DNA from: UBA6183 sp034676125
GTDB taxonomy: Bacteria > Bacteroidota > Bacteroidia > UKL13-3
Length of the DNA: 64,000 nucleotides
NCBI GenBank assembly: GCA_034676125.1
Contig: JAUCCO010000002.1
Span: 1 to 64,000, forward strand
Reading direction: 5' to 3'
The notes beneath the pieces were generated by a model. The model was not told where the DNA came from, did no database searches, and saw nothing but the letters and a program-made list of their open reading frames with translations. The first letter of the stretch is position 1. Each line of letters starts with the position of its first letter. A program made the position numbers and the translations under genes. Shown here in pieces: positions 17,406 to 26,317 of the stretch.

Positions 17406-18866
17406 CTAATCATTAACATTCGTCCATTTATTAAACAATTTTTGCTGTAAACTATTGATTTTATCTAGCTTACTAATAATAAAACTACCGTTTTTGTCTT
17501 CACTAATTGTGCATCCTACATCATTTAATGCAATTTGAAGCTGATTTTGTAATTCTCCCTTACCCCAAATTAAAGTTTTAAAGTAGGTTTCGAAGCTAAT
17601 TCCGGCATATTTTTCTAATAAACTACGGTAAATTCCTTCGTCATAACCTTTGTGTTGTATATAATATTGCTGATACAAATCGTGCATTACTTGGTGTAAA
17701 CTATATTTTCCATTGCTATTTTTAATAATGGTAATATCTGCAATTAAAGCGGCTAGCATACCTTCAATATAAATAGAAACTTTGCGTCCCAATACTCCAG
17801 GCACATATCCATCAAGCCAAGTATCCCAACTCGATTCGGCCACCGAGTAATTAAATCTACCTTGATTAGTCGTGTGTCTTTTTAAATCACTGTTAAAGCT
17901 TGCTGCATATTGTTCCCAACTCCAAACGCCACTTTGCATCAACATCAAATCGCCATAATAGGTAGTTATGCCTTCATAAACATAGCCAAGTGTGCTATAA
18001 TTTTCTTTTGTAAAATCGTATGGCATCATATCAATTGGCCTAATGCGTTTTATATTCCATAAATGAAACAATTCATGCGAACTTATTGCCAATAAATCAT
18101 TATAATATTCTTCAACTGTTTGGTCGGGTGTTTTACCCATTGCTATCACTGTGCTATCTAAATGTTCCACACCATGTCTTGCTGGATATGGGTGCATTAA
18201 ATATAAAAAATGATAATCACCGCATGGTAAATCTCCAAATACTTCAACCTGTTTAAGCGTGTATGCTGTTGTGTCTGCAATTAATCTATCAATATTAAAA
18301 GGATGATTGCCTTGAAACCAAATATGTATTTGAGTATTGCTTACACTAAAAGTATGCTGCATTAATGTGCAGCTTGCAAGCAATGGCGAGTCGGCTAAGT
18401 AATCAAAATTTGGTGCAATAAGTTGGTGTTTTTTTATTGCTTTCATTTGGCAAGCAATTTGGTAATTGCTCGGCAAATCAAATGTTAAAGTGTATTCTTC
18501 ATCAGCCCTACCATCCACATACATAAAACAATGCACTGGGTTAATGTATAAATAATTTTCATCAACAAAACATGCTCCAGCATCAGGCTGGTTGGCATAA
18601 TATTGGTAATTAATGTGTATTTGTGATAGCCCTTTTGTTTCGATGTGCCACCTGTCTTTGGTTATTTTTTTATAGATTACATTATTACCTGCATCATCCA
18701 CCACATTAAACAGTCTAATGTTTTTTGCAAAATTTTGTAACTCATATCGTCCTGGTCGCCATGCCGGAAGTTGTACTTCAATCGCGTCTTGGTGTATATG
18801 TGGGATGGTATATTTAAATTGTATAAAATGATTTTGTGTATCAGCAATCGAAATTTGATATAGCAT
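17406..18866 (-). CDS. M61 family metallopeptidase
   Basis: A 486-residue peptidase of the glycyl aminopeptidase (M61) family. The N-terminal beta domain begins MLYQISIADTQNHFIQFKYTIP. The zinc-binding motif is HELFHLWNIKRIRP, with the downstream glutamate expected in YEGITTYYGDL. The usual C-terminal PDZ domain seems reduced or missing, because the protein ends about 75 residues after the catalytic domain. No signal peptide is seen with the ATG at 18866; a TTG at 18911 would add 15 residues without improving this. Confidence 0.88.
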   Translation of the reverse strand: MLYQISIADTQNHFIQFKYTIPHIHQDAIEVQLPAWRPGRYELQNFAKNIRLFNVVDDAGNNVIYKKITKDRWHIETKGLSQIHINYQYYANQPDAGACFVDENYLYINPVHCFMYVDGRADEEYTLTFDLPSNYQIACQMKAIKKHQLIAPNFDYLADSPLLASCTLMQHTFSVSNTQIHIWFQGNHPFNIDRLIADTTAYTLKQVEVFGDLPCGDYHFLYLMHPYPARHGVEHLDSTVIAMGKTPDQTVEEYYNDLLAISSHELFHLWNIKRIRPIDMMPYDFTKENYSTLGYVYEGITTYYGDLMLMQSGVWSWEQYAASFNSDLKRHTTNQGRFNYSVAESSWDTWLDGYVPGVLGRKVSIYIEGMLAALIADITIIKNSNGKYSLHQVMHDLYQQYYIQHKGYDEGIYRSLLEKYAGISFETYFKTLIWGKGELQNQLQIALNDVGCTISEDKNGSFIISKLDKINSLQQKLFNKWTNVND

Positions 18867-19028
18867 GTTGTTAAATTTTATGCAATCTTTACTTTTGCTG
18901 TTAAATAACAAAACTTAAGTACAGATTAAATTTAAAAGCGTGTTTAACTTATTGCGATAAACATAATTAAGCATCACCTTTAAATTTATAAATGATTTTC
19001 AAGCACCAAAATAATAATAACACATAGA

Positions 19029-19802
19029 TTAAAACTTGTCCATTATCCCTAAGCCAAATAGTGCAAAATCATATTTAACAGGGTCTCTTTTATCTAGCAA
19101 CCTCAAGTTTTCTGTTAATTCTACGGCAGCCTGCCAATCACTTTTTGTACGTTGTAGTAAGCCCAATTTTAAAGCAACCCGTTGCACGTGCACATCGAGT
19201 GGGCAAACCAATTGCGATTGTTTTATATTGGTCCAAATGCCAAAGTCTACACCTTTGTTATCTTGTCGTACCATCCATCTTAAATACATATTAATACGTT
19301 TACATGCTGATTTTTGAACAGGCGAAGCAATGTGTTTTTTTGTTCTGGTAGGTGCATCGTTTAAGCTAAAAAATAATTGCCTAAAGTTATTCAACCCGTT
19401 TTCTACGGTTTTATCTTTTGGGTTAATTCCTATGCTAAATGCATTCTCTAACGATGGATGATGAGTATACCAATAATTTAAAAAATGTATAAAATACAAT
19501 AAATCGGTATCATTAAAAGTACGGTGCTTAAAATACAATAATTTTTTTAAATCGGTTGGGCTATGATGCAAGATAAAATCATGTGGTTTGCCGTCCATTC
19601 TTTCTATAAGTTCGTTACACTTATTAATAATAGTTATGCGCTGGCCCCATGCAAAAATTGATGCGAATAATCCCATTATTTCTATGTCTTGTTTTTGTGT
19701 AAACAAGTGTGGTATACATATAGGATCGTTGGCTATAAACGAAGTATTGTTGTACTGTTTAACTTTTTTATCAAGTAAATTAATGATATTTTTATCAATC
19801 AT
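19029..19802 (-). CDS. TIGR02757 (DUF2400) family protein
   Basis: A 257-residue protein of the TIGR02757 family, which is common in Bacteroidota and has no established role. Recognisable parts are NDPICIPHLFTQKQDIEIMGLFASIFAWGQR near the N-terminus, RINMYLRWMVRQDNKGVDFGIW in the middle and CPLDVHVQRVALKLGLL later. Helical and cytosolic. It lies directly downstream of the DUF4143 ATPase gene on the same strand, separated by a stem-loop, so it may be read from the same transcript. Confidence 0.82.
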   Translation of the reverse strand: MIDKNIINLLDKKVKQYNNTSFIANDPICIPHLFTQKQDIEIMGLFASIFAWGQRITIINKCNELIERMDGKPHDFILHHSPTDLKKLLYFKHRTFNDTDLLYFIHFLNYWYTHHPSLENAFSIGINPKDKTVENGLNNFRQLFFSLNDAPTRTKKHIASPVQKSACKRINMYLRWMVRQDNKGVDFGIWTNIKQSQLVCPLDVHVQRVALKLGLLQRTKSDWQAAVELTENLRLLDKRDPVKYDFALFGLGIMDKF

Positions 19803-19813
19803 ATTATTTTATT

Positions 19814-19860
19814 ATGCCCGAAAATCGTCAGTTCAACTGATGATTATCGGGCATTTTATT
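19814..19860. repeat. Left copy of a 47-nt direct repeat, with stem-loop
   Basis: It matches 21055-21101 at 39 of 47 positions with no gaps, and the two copies flank the DUF4143 ATPase gene. This copy also folds into a long hairpin (19814-19831 with 19837-19854, one A-A mismatch, one G-T pair, 5-nt loop). Its right end contains the ATPase stop codon (19856-19858). Confidence 0.75.
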
Positions 19861-21037
19861 TTATTAGCTTAGGAAGTATTTTTGTTAAAAAAGGTTTTAA
19901 TCCAACAATCTTTAGTTGTTTATTTATTGGATATGCATCATCATCATTGGGTATAATTACATAGTTGTTTTTACAATCTAAATCTTTAATGCACTCGTAT
20001 GTACCCCTTGTAATTGTTGGAGATGTAGAGTATTTTATTTCTATACATGCTATTACTTTAAGACCTTTTACCAATATTAAATCCATCTCACTATTATCAT
20101 GTGTACGATAAAAATATGGGTGTATATAAGGAGGTACCAGTTGTAATATTTGTTCTATCACATAACCTTCCCACGATGCACCAATGGCAACATTATACAA
20201 TAGCGATTTACTATTTTGTATATCTATTAAATAATGTAACAAGCCAGAGTCTCTGATGTAAACTTTTGGTGCTTTTACCAATCGTTTATTAATTTTAGCA
20301 TCATATGGCATTAACCGTCTAACCATAAATGCACCTTCCAAATATTCTATGTACCTATTAACGGTGGTTGGGCTAATATCTAATCCTTTTGCAAACGATT
20401 GTGCATTCCACAAATTAGAATGATAAAAGGCAATCATTCGCCAAAGTTTGTTCATTAATTGAGGCGAAAACGTAGTACCAAAAAGTGTATTTAAATCTCG
20501 CTCCAAAAAGGTTCGTACAAAACTCATTTGCCATGTATACCACTCTGCATCACTGCGCGCTTTCCATGCATCAGGAAAACCACCCCTAAACCAATGTTTG
20601 CTAAGCGTATTACTTTTATCAGGTACTTCTAATAAATTAAAAGGATGTGCTTCAATATACATTATCCTACCAGCAAGCGATTCGCTCGAGCCTTTTATCA
20701 ACTCTGGTGATGCTGAACCCAATAACATAAACCGGCCCGCTTTTCTTTTTTTATCAATTACCGATCTTAATATCGCAGTTAATTCAGGTAAACGTTGTAC
20801 TTCATCAATAATTAAACTGTTATTTTGATGTTGTAATAGAAATAACTCAGGGTCGCTAAATTTTATAGCATCTGATGGACTTTCTAAATCAAAATATACT
20901 GCATTATTTTTAATTGTTTTTTTGATGGTTAATGCGAGTGTGGTTTTTCCGCATTGCCTTGGTCCTACAATTCCCACAGCAGGAAACTGTTTCATCAGCT
21001 TTGTTATGGATGCTTCTGATAATCGCTTAATAGTCAT
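19856..21037 (-). CDS. DUF4143 AAA-type ATPase
   Basis: A 393-residue ATPase of the AAA_14/DUF4143 group. The Walker A motif is GPRQCGKTT at about residues 24-32, with Walker B-like SLIIDEVQRLPEL and LLGSASPELI after it. The DUF4143 domain (about 190-390) includes DSGLLHYLIDI and a nuclease-like patch EMDLILVKGLKVIACIEIKYS, which resembles a PD-(D/E)XK core. Such genes are patchily distributed, often multi-copy, and of unknown role. The gene is bracketed by 47-nt imperfect repeats. I use the ATG at 21037; a TTG at 21043 adds two residues. Confidence 0.88.
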   Translation of the reverse strand: MTIKRLSEASITKLMKQFPAVGIVGPRQCGKTTLALTIKKTIKNNAVYFDLESPSDAIKFSDPELFLLQHQNNSLIIDEVQRLPELTAILRSVIDKKRKAGRFMLLGSASPELIKGSSESLAGRIMYIEAHPFNLLEVPDKSNTLSKHWFRGGFPDAWKARSDAEWYTWQMSFVRTFLERDLNTLFGTTFSPQLMNKLWRMIAFYHSNLWNAQSFAKGLDISPTTVNRYIEYLEGAFMVRRLMPYDAKINKRLVKAPKVYIRDSGLLHYLIDIQNSKSLLYNVAIGASWEGYVIEQILQLVPPYIHPYFYRTHDNSEMDLILVKGLKVIACIEIKYSTSPTITRGTYECIKDLDCKNNYVIIPNDDDAYPINKQLKIVGLKPFLTKILPKLIK

Positions 21038-21054
21038 GTACAATAATAATATTT

Positions 21055-21101
21055 ATCCCCGTAAATCCAAACTTCAACTGATGATTTTCGGGCATTCTAT
21101 T
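21055..21101. repeat. Right copy of the 47-nt direct repeat
   Basis: Second copy of the repeat at 19814-19860, just upstream of the ATPase start. The right half (CAACTGATGATTTTCGGGCA region) is well conserved. The left half has drifted so that the hairpin is largely lost. Confidence 0.7.
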
Positions 21102-21199
21102 AAAATGCTCATCAACTTTTATTACCGTTGTTGTAAAACATTATTGTATTTACACAACTAAGTTTGTAGTTTGCCACTGATAATTTTTAATTTATAATC

Positions 21200-23266
21200 A
21201 TGAAATTTAAAACAATGATGATGTTATCTGCAATGGGTGCAGGTGTGCTAATGCACAGTTGTAAAAGCGACAACAAAGCTGGTGCAGTAAATGAAAGTCC
21301 TGAAAGTTCGTTTAATTATGAAAACGAGCGTTTTGCTGATATTCAGATTTTACGCTACGAAATACCAGGTTTTGATGAACTTACTGCTCAGCAAAAAGAG
21401 CTGGCTTATTACTTAAGTGAAGCCGCTAATTGTGGGCGTGATATAATTTACGACCAAAACTATAAACACAATTTGGCTATTCGTAAAACTATTGAAGCTG
21501 TTTTAAATACTTATAACGGTGATAAGAGTGCTGACGAATACAAGAAATTTGAGACCTATGCAAAGCGTGTATTTTTCTCAAACGGTATTCACCATCATTA
21601 CAGTAAAGCTAAGTTTGTACCTACCTGTAGTTACGATTTTTTTGCTACTGCTGTTAAAGCTGTTCCTGCAGAGAGTTTACCTTTAAATGGTAAAACCGTT
21701 GATGCATTTTTAGCAGAAATGAAACCAATTATTTTTGATCCAAAGGTTGATGCCAAGAGTGTTAATTTAGCGAGTGGCGTTGATAATGTAAAATTATCAG
21801 CAAACAATTTTTATGAAGGCGTAACACAAGCTGAGGTTGAAGCATATTATAATGCGCGCATGGATAAAAAGGACGAAACGCCAATTTCTTGGGGATTAAA
21901 TAGCAAAATGGTTAAAGAAAATGGTAAGCTAACAGAAAAGGTATGGAAAGTTGGAGGCATGTATAGTGCAGCTATCGAAAAAATTGTTTTTTGGCTAGAT
22001 AAAGCTATTACCGTTGCGGAGAACGATATTCAGAAAAAAGCCCTACAATTATTAGTTGAATATTATAAAACGGGTGATTTAAAAAAGTGGGATGAGTATA
22101 ATATTGCTTGGGTAAATGATACTGAAAGCAGATTAGATGTGGTAAATGGATTTATTGAAGTTTATGGTGATGCAATTGGCAAACGAGCTTCGTTTGAATC
22201 GGTAGTGTCTATTAAGGATATGGAAGCCACCAAACGTATTGCAAAAATTGCAAGTAATGCACAATGGTTTGAAGACAATTCGCCATTAATGCCCGAACAT
22301 AAAAAGAAAGAAGTAAAAGGTATTACTGCTAAAGTAATTACGGTGATACAAGAAGCTGGAGACGCTTCGCCATCTACCCCAATTGGTATTAACTTGCCAA
22401 ATGCAAATTGGATTCGTCAACACCACGGTTCTAAGTCTGTTTCGTTAGGTAATGTTGTACATGCTTATAATGTAGCAGGTGCAAAAAGCCCAATGATGCA
22501 AGAGTTTGCTTTAACTCCTGAAGAAATTGAAAGAAATAAAAAATATGGCTCGATTGCTGGCGATTTGCATACTGATATGCACGAAGTAATTGGTCATGCT
22601 TCAGGGCAAATTAACAAGGGTGTTGGTGATCCTGATCAAACCCTAAAAAATTATGCAAGCACTTTAGAAGAAGCTCGTGCTGATTTAGTGGCACTGTATT
22701 ACATTTATGATCAAAAATTAGTTGATTTAGGTGTAATGCCAAACCTAGAAGTTGGTAAATGTGAGTTTGATGGATACATCCGTAACGGATTAATTACCCA
22801 ATTAACGCGTATTGAATTAGGCGATCATTTAGAAGAAGCACACATGCGTAACCGCCAATTGGTAGCTGCTTGGGCATTTGATAAAGGCAAAGCAGAAAAC
22901 GTAATTGAGTGGGTAAAAAAGGATGGAAAAACATACGTAAAAGTGAACGATTATGAAAAATTACGTAATTTATTTGGCCAGTTATTACGCGAAATTCAAC
23001 GTATTAAATCAGAAGGAGATTTTGCCGCAGCTACAGCATTAGTTGAAGGTTACGGTGTAAAAGTAGATCAAACCTTATTAAAAGAAGTGCGTGATAGATT
23101 TGCGAAATTGAATACAGCTCCTTACAAAGGGTTTATTCAACCACAAATTGTACCGGTACTAAATGGTGATAAAGTAGAAGGTGTAAACGTTAACTATCCT
23201 GATAATTTTTTAGAAACACAATTGGAGTTAGGGAAAAAATATGGCTTTTTGCCAGCTTATAACTAA
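21200..23266 (+). CDS. Dipeptidyl-peptidase III-like zinc peptidase (M49 family), lipoprotein
   Basis: A 688-residue M49 peptidase that removes dipeptides from peptide N-termini. The zinc motif is HEVIGH at residues 461-466, of the HEXXGH form. The second metal site is in LEEARADLVALYY with E490/E491. The N-terminus MKFKTMMMLSAMGAGVLMHSCKSD has a lipobox with Cys21, so the enzyme is probably anchored in the envelope, unlike cytosolic eukaryotic DPP III. It is a single gene closed by a strong terminator. Confidence 0.94.
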   Translation: MKFKTMMMLSAMGAGVLMHSCKSDNKAGAVNESPESSFNYENERFADIQILRYEIPGFDELTAQQKELAYYLSEAANCGRDIIYDQNYKHNLAIRKTIEAVLNTYNGDKSADEYKKFETYAKRVFFSNGIHHHYSKAKFVPTCSYDFFATAVKAVPAESLPLNGKTVDAFLAEMKPIIFDPKVDAKSVNLASGVDNVKLSANNFYEGVTQAEVEAYYNARMDKKDETPISWGLNSKMVKENGKLTEKVWKVGGMYSAAIEKIVFWLDKAITVAENDIQKKALQLLVEYYKTGDLKKWDEYNIAWVNDTESRLDVVNGFIEVYGDAIGKRASFESVVSIKDMEATKRIAKIASNAQWFEDNSPLMPEHKKKEVKGITAKVITVIQEAGDASPSTPIGINLPNANWIRQHHGSKSVSLGNVVHAYNVAGAKSPMMQEFALTPEEIERNKKYGSIAGDLHTDMHEVIGHASGQINKGVGDPDQTLKNYASTLEEARADLVALYYIYDQKLVDLGVMPNLEVGKCEFDGYIRNGLITQLTRIELGDHLEEAHMRNRQLVAAWAFDKGKAENVIEWVKKDGKTYVKVNDYEKLRNLFGQLLREIQRIKSEGDFAAATALVEGYGVKVDQTLLKEVRDRFAKLNTAPYKGFIQPQIVPVLNGDKVEGVNVNYPDNFLETQLELGKKYGFLPAYN

Positions 23267-23285
23267 TTAAACATTTTTAAATATT

Positions 23286-23328
23286 AACAAACGTCTGCAT
23301 GTAAATGCGGGCGTTTGTTGTATTTTTG
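23286..23328 (+). terminator. Terminator after the M49 peptidase, overlapping a -7 box
   Basis: A 15-bp stem (23286-23300 with 23305-23319, two G-T pairs) and a GTAA loop are followed by a T-tract. The T-tract reads TATTTTTG (23321-23328), which is also a consensus -7 box four nt before the next ATG. Confidence 0.82.
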
Positions 23329-23332
23329 GAGT

Positions 23333-23935
23333 ATGAAAAAAATAGCAGCAATAGTTTTGGTAACTTTATTTGCAATAGATGCACAATCGCAAGCTATTGA
23401 GTTTGGTGTTAAGGCCGGTATTAATTTAAGTTCGTTAACAAGTGCGCCTAATTTGGGTGATGCAAACTCTACAACAGGGTTTATTTGTGGGGCATTTGTG
23501 CGTAACAGCTCTGATGCATTTTATATTCAGCCAGAAGTGTTATTTACCCAACGCAAGGGTGTTTTTACAGATAATGCTTCAAAATTAACAGTAACCAACA
23601 CACTTACTTATATTGATGTTCCATTATTGGTGGGTTATAAATTAGCTGTATTTCGTATTAATGCCGGCCCAAATCTTCAGTTTTTAGCAAGTGCAAATCA
23701 AGAGGCTCCGGTTTCACTTAACGACCCCAACTTTTCTAAAGATAATTTCAATTCTTTTTCAGTAGGTATGCAAGTTGGTGTTGGTGTTAATTTGGGCAAA
23801 ATTAATTTAGATGTGCGTTACGATGGCAGCCTTGGTGATTTAGGCAAAACAATTACAACTTCGTCTGGCCAAAAAATTAACTATAGCACTAGGGCAAATA
23901 TGTTTCAGTTTACCATTGGTTACCGCATTTTGTAA
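23333..23935 (+). CDS. Outer membrane beta-barrel protein, PorT-like
   Basis: A 200-residue protein with signal peptide MKKIAAIVLVTLFAIDAQSQ. It has an eight-stranded barrel pattern typical of the PorT/OMP_b-brl_2 group: EFGVKAGINLSSL, FYIQPEVLFTQRKG, TYIDVPLLVGYK, FRINAGPNLQFL and the final MFQFTIGYRIL. The ATG at 23333 is preferred to a TTG at 23315, which lies inside the terminator stem. Structural or adhesion roles are only guesses. Confidence 0.88.
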   Translation: MKKIAAIVLVTLFAIDAQSQAIEFGVKAGINLSSLTSAPNLGDANSTTGFICGAFVRNSSDAFYIQPEVLFTQRKGVFTDNASKLTVTNTLTYIDVPLLVGYKLAVFRINAGPNLQFLASANQEAPVSLNDPNFSKDNFNSFSVGMQVGVGVNLGKINLDVRYDGSLGDLGKTITTSSGQKINYSTRANMFQFTIGYRIL

Positions 23936-23937
23936 TC

Positions 23938-24291
23938 ATGCATATCGAAGCATTTAGAACATACTGTTTAAATAAAAAAGGTGTTGAAGAAACATTGCCC
24001 TTTGGCGAAGATACTTTGGTGTTTAAAGTAATGGGAAAAGTATTTTCGCTTACTAGTTTTAGCGAACCTAATAGCTGCAACTTAAAGTGCAATCCAGATT
24101 ATGCCTTGGAGTTACGTTCTCAATATCCATCAATAAAACCAGGTTACCACATGAATAAGCAACATTGGAATACCGTAGTTTATAATCGAGATGTACCTGA
24201 TAAATTAATATTAGAATTAATTGACCATTCTTACCAATTGGTGGTTGATGGATTAACTAAAAAATTAAAACAAGAATTGGCTGATTTATGA
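23938..24291 (+). CDS. MmcQ/YjbR family protein
   Basis: A 117-residue cytosolic protein of the MmcQ/YjbR (CyaY-like fold) family: MHIEAFRTYCLNKKGVEETLPFGEDTLVFKVMGKVF, NLKCNPDYALELRSQYPSIKPGYHMNKQHWNTV and DHSYQLVVDGLTKK. DNA-binding has been suggested for some relatives, but the role is not settled. It starts 2 nt after the beta-barrel gene, and its stop overlaps the start of a 30-codon gene (ATGA). Confidence 0.9.
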   Translation: MHIEAFRTYCLNKKGVEETLPFGEDTLVFKVMGKVFSLTSFSEPNSCNLKCNPDYALELRSQYPSIKPGYHMNKQHWNTVVYNRDVPDKLILELIDHSYQLVVDGLTKKLKQELADL

Positions 24292-24380
24292 AAAATATTA
24301 TTTTTTTAGAATTAGCGGGAAGCATTATATTAATGGTGGTTTGTGTGGTTGCACTTTACCGTATGCGTAAAAAAAAATAA
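24288..24380 (+). CDS. 30-residue single-helix membrane peptide
   Basis: The ATG at 24288 overlaps the TGA of the YjbR-like gene (ATGA), a usual sign of translational coupling. The 30 codons read a short N-terminus, a hydrophobic helix of about 20 residues (LAGSIILMVVCVVALY) and a basic end RMRKKK, so the C-terminus should face the cytoplasm. The stop at 24378-24380 abuts the converging sulfatase gene. No family recognised. Confidence 0.5.
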   Translation: MKNIIFLELAGSIILMVVCVVALYRMRKKK

Positions 24381-26249
24381 CTAGTGCGTTTTATTGTTTA
24401 TTAATTTGTTATTGTACTGCTGTATGTTAGCTTTTAAGTATAATTCCATTGTGTTTAATACATCAATATTGGCTGTGTTTATTAGGTTCTCTTTCATCAA
24501 ACTATCATTGCTTAAATTATAAAAACCTATACTTTTTTCTCCATTAAATTGTAATATGTAAGGGTAATTTATTAGTTGATAAATACCTCCATCAAACTGA
24601 ATGGCACCATTGCCAGCAAAACTAAAATAAGTAGTATTTTTTGGCAAAACCTTATTTAAAATGATAGGTAAAATACTTAAATGGTCGGTAGTTTTAGTAA
24701 TAATTTTAGGCAAACTATCATGGGTAGTTGGTGTTGCATTATAAACAAATAAAGGCACTGCATATTTACCATGAGTTGTTAAGTAATAAGGCAACATGTT
24801 TTCACTACTATGATCGGCCGTAAATACAAAAATAGTGTTGCTGTACCAAGGTTGTTTTTTAGCTGTTTCAAAAAATTGCTGTAAGGCATAATCGGTATAT
24901 TCTACAGTAGCGTGTATGGGTAATGGTCCGCCTTTAAATCTATTTTTATATATGGCAGGTAATTGGTAGGGGTGATGAGATGAAAGCGTAAATACTGTAG
25001 TAAAAAATGGCTGCTTTGTTTTGTTAATTTCATTGGCTACATATTGCAAATAAGGCTCGTCTGCAATGCCCCAGTTTCCATCAAAATCTTTTTGATTAGG
25101 ATATTCATTTAAACCATAATATTTACCTGCTTGGGTATTAGCTACAAACCTATCAAAACTCATTGTACCGTTTTTTCCACCATGATAAAACGATGTTTGG
25201 TAACCTTGTTTTGCTAAGTAATTTCCAATGCTATGCAGGGTATTGGTTTGATAAAAACTATTAATATAATCACTTTGTAACCAACTTGGCATTGATGCAA
25301 TAATTGCAGGAATACCTTCTATACTTCGTTTGCCATTTGCATATGCATTTATATACACTTCGCTATGCTGCATAAGCGAGTCAATAAAGGGGGTATATCC
25401 ATTATTATTGTTATAAAATCCTACGTATTCTTTTCCTATGCTTTCTAGTATTATTAACACCACATTTTTACCTATATCTTCACCGTTTTTTAAAGTTATT
25501 TTATTAGGGTTGAAAAGGTTTTTAGCCTCAACTTCTGTCATGTAATTTTTTTCTTCAACACCAGTTTGTTCAATTGTCATTAACATTTGAAAAGGAGTAT
25601 TAAGCGTAAGTGGCATTAACTCTGCACCTGCGAATTTAGCGGCATCTAAAGTGTTTAATGGTTTTAATCCCAGGCTACCACGAGCGCCTAAAAATGTTGC
25701 AGCACCAATTAAAATCATTGCCAAAAATTGTACAATAATTGATGGGTTTTGGTTAACACTATTTTTTAGATTTAGCTCAGGATAAACCCTCCATAAAGTA
25801 TATAAAACGGTAATGATTAATAACAATAAATACCAATAATCTATTAAGTAAGTAATTGGCGAAACGTTTTGCGTGCTTTGCATTTTTATCAACTCAAAAC
25901 CACTGCGCTTTCCGCTAAAATTAAAATATGCTACATCAATAAAATTCAATACCAATGCAATGGCCGCAGCTAACATAAATATTAGTTTTATTATTAATTG
26001 GTAGGTTTTAGTGTTACGTAAATTAATTGGTAAAATGTGCATCAAAACTACTAAACCAAAAGTGTACATGATGGCCGAAGTATCAAACCAAACCCCACTT
26101 AAAAAAGCTCCAAGTATACTTATGGTTGATTTTGTTACAAAAAATTTGAAGTAGGTAACAAAAAAAACTAATCTACAAAAAGTATATAGCACATAGGCTA
26201 ATAGCAATCTTTTAAAAAGAATATTAATGTGCGGCAGCTTTAAATTCAC
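24381..26249 (-). CDS. LtaS-type sulfatase family membrane protein (phosphoglycerol transferase-like)
   Basis: A 622-residue membrane protein with about five N-terminal helices (residues 8-195) and an extracytoplasmic sulfatase-fold domain. Motifs are VVLIILESIGKEYVGFYNNN (metal ligand E), YANGKRSIEGIPAIIASMPSW with a Ser or Thr-equivalent nucleophile, TVFTLSSHHPY and FVFTADHSSENMLPYY. Relatives move phosphoglycerol or phosphoethanolamine head groups to envelope glycans. The start is GTG at 26249, since no ATG is in frame upstream, and a -7 box TATATTTG lies 5 nt before it. Substrate unknown. Confidence 0.88.
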   Translation of the reverse strand: MNLKLPHINILFKRLLLAYVLYTFCRLVFFVTYFKFFVTKSTISILGAFLSGVWFDTSAIMYTFGLVVLMHILPINLRNTKTYQLIIKLIFMLAAAIALVLNFIDVAYFNFSGKRSGFELIKMQSTQNVSPITYLIDYWYLLLLIITVLYTLWRVYPELNLKNSVNQNPSIIVQFLAMILIGAATFLGARGSLGLKPLNTLDAAKFAGAELMPLTLNTPFQMLMTIEQTGVEEKNYMTEVEAKNLFNPNKITLKNGEDIGKNVVLIILESIGKEYVGFYNNNNGYTPFIDSLMQHSEVYINAYANGKRSIEGIPAIIASMPSWLQSDYINSFYQTNTLHSIGNYLAKQGYQTSFYHGGKNGTMSFDRFVANTQAGKYYGLNEYPNQKDFDGNWGIADEPYLQYVANEINKTKQPFFTTVFTLSSHHPYQLPAIYKNRFKGGPLPIHATVEYTDYALQQFFETAKKQPWYSNTIFVFTADHSSENMLPYYLTTHGKYAVPLFVYNATPTTHDSLPKIITKTTDHLSILPIILNKVLPKNTTYFSFAGNGAIQFDGGIYQLINYPYILQFNGEKSIGFYNLSNDSLMKENLINTANIDVLNTMELYLKANIQQYNNKLINNKTH

Positions 26250-26317
26250 GCTGGCAAATATAGTGTTTGAAAATTTAGCATGGTATTTTAAAAGGCTTTT
26301 GTTTAATTGCCATTGTT

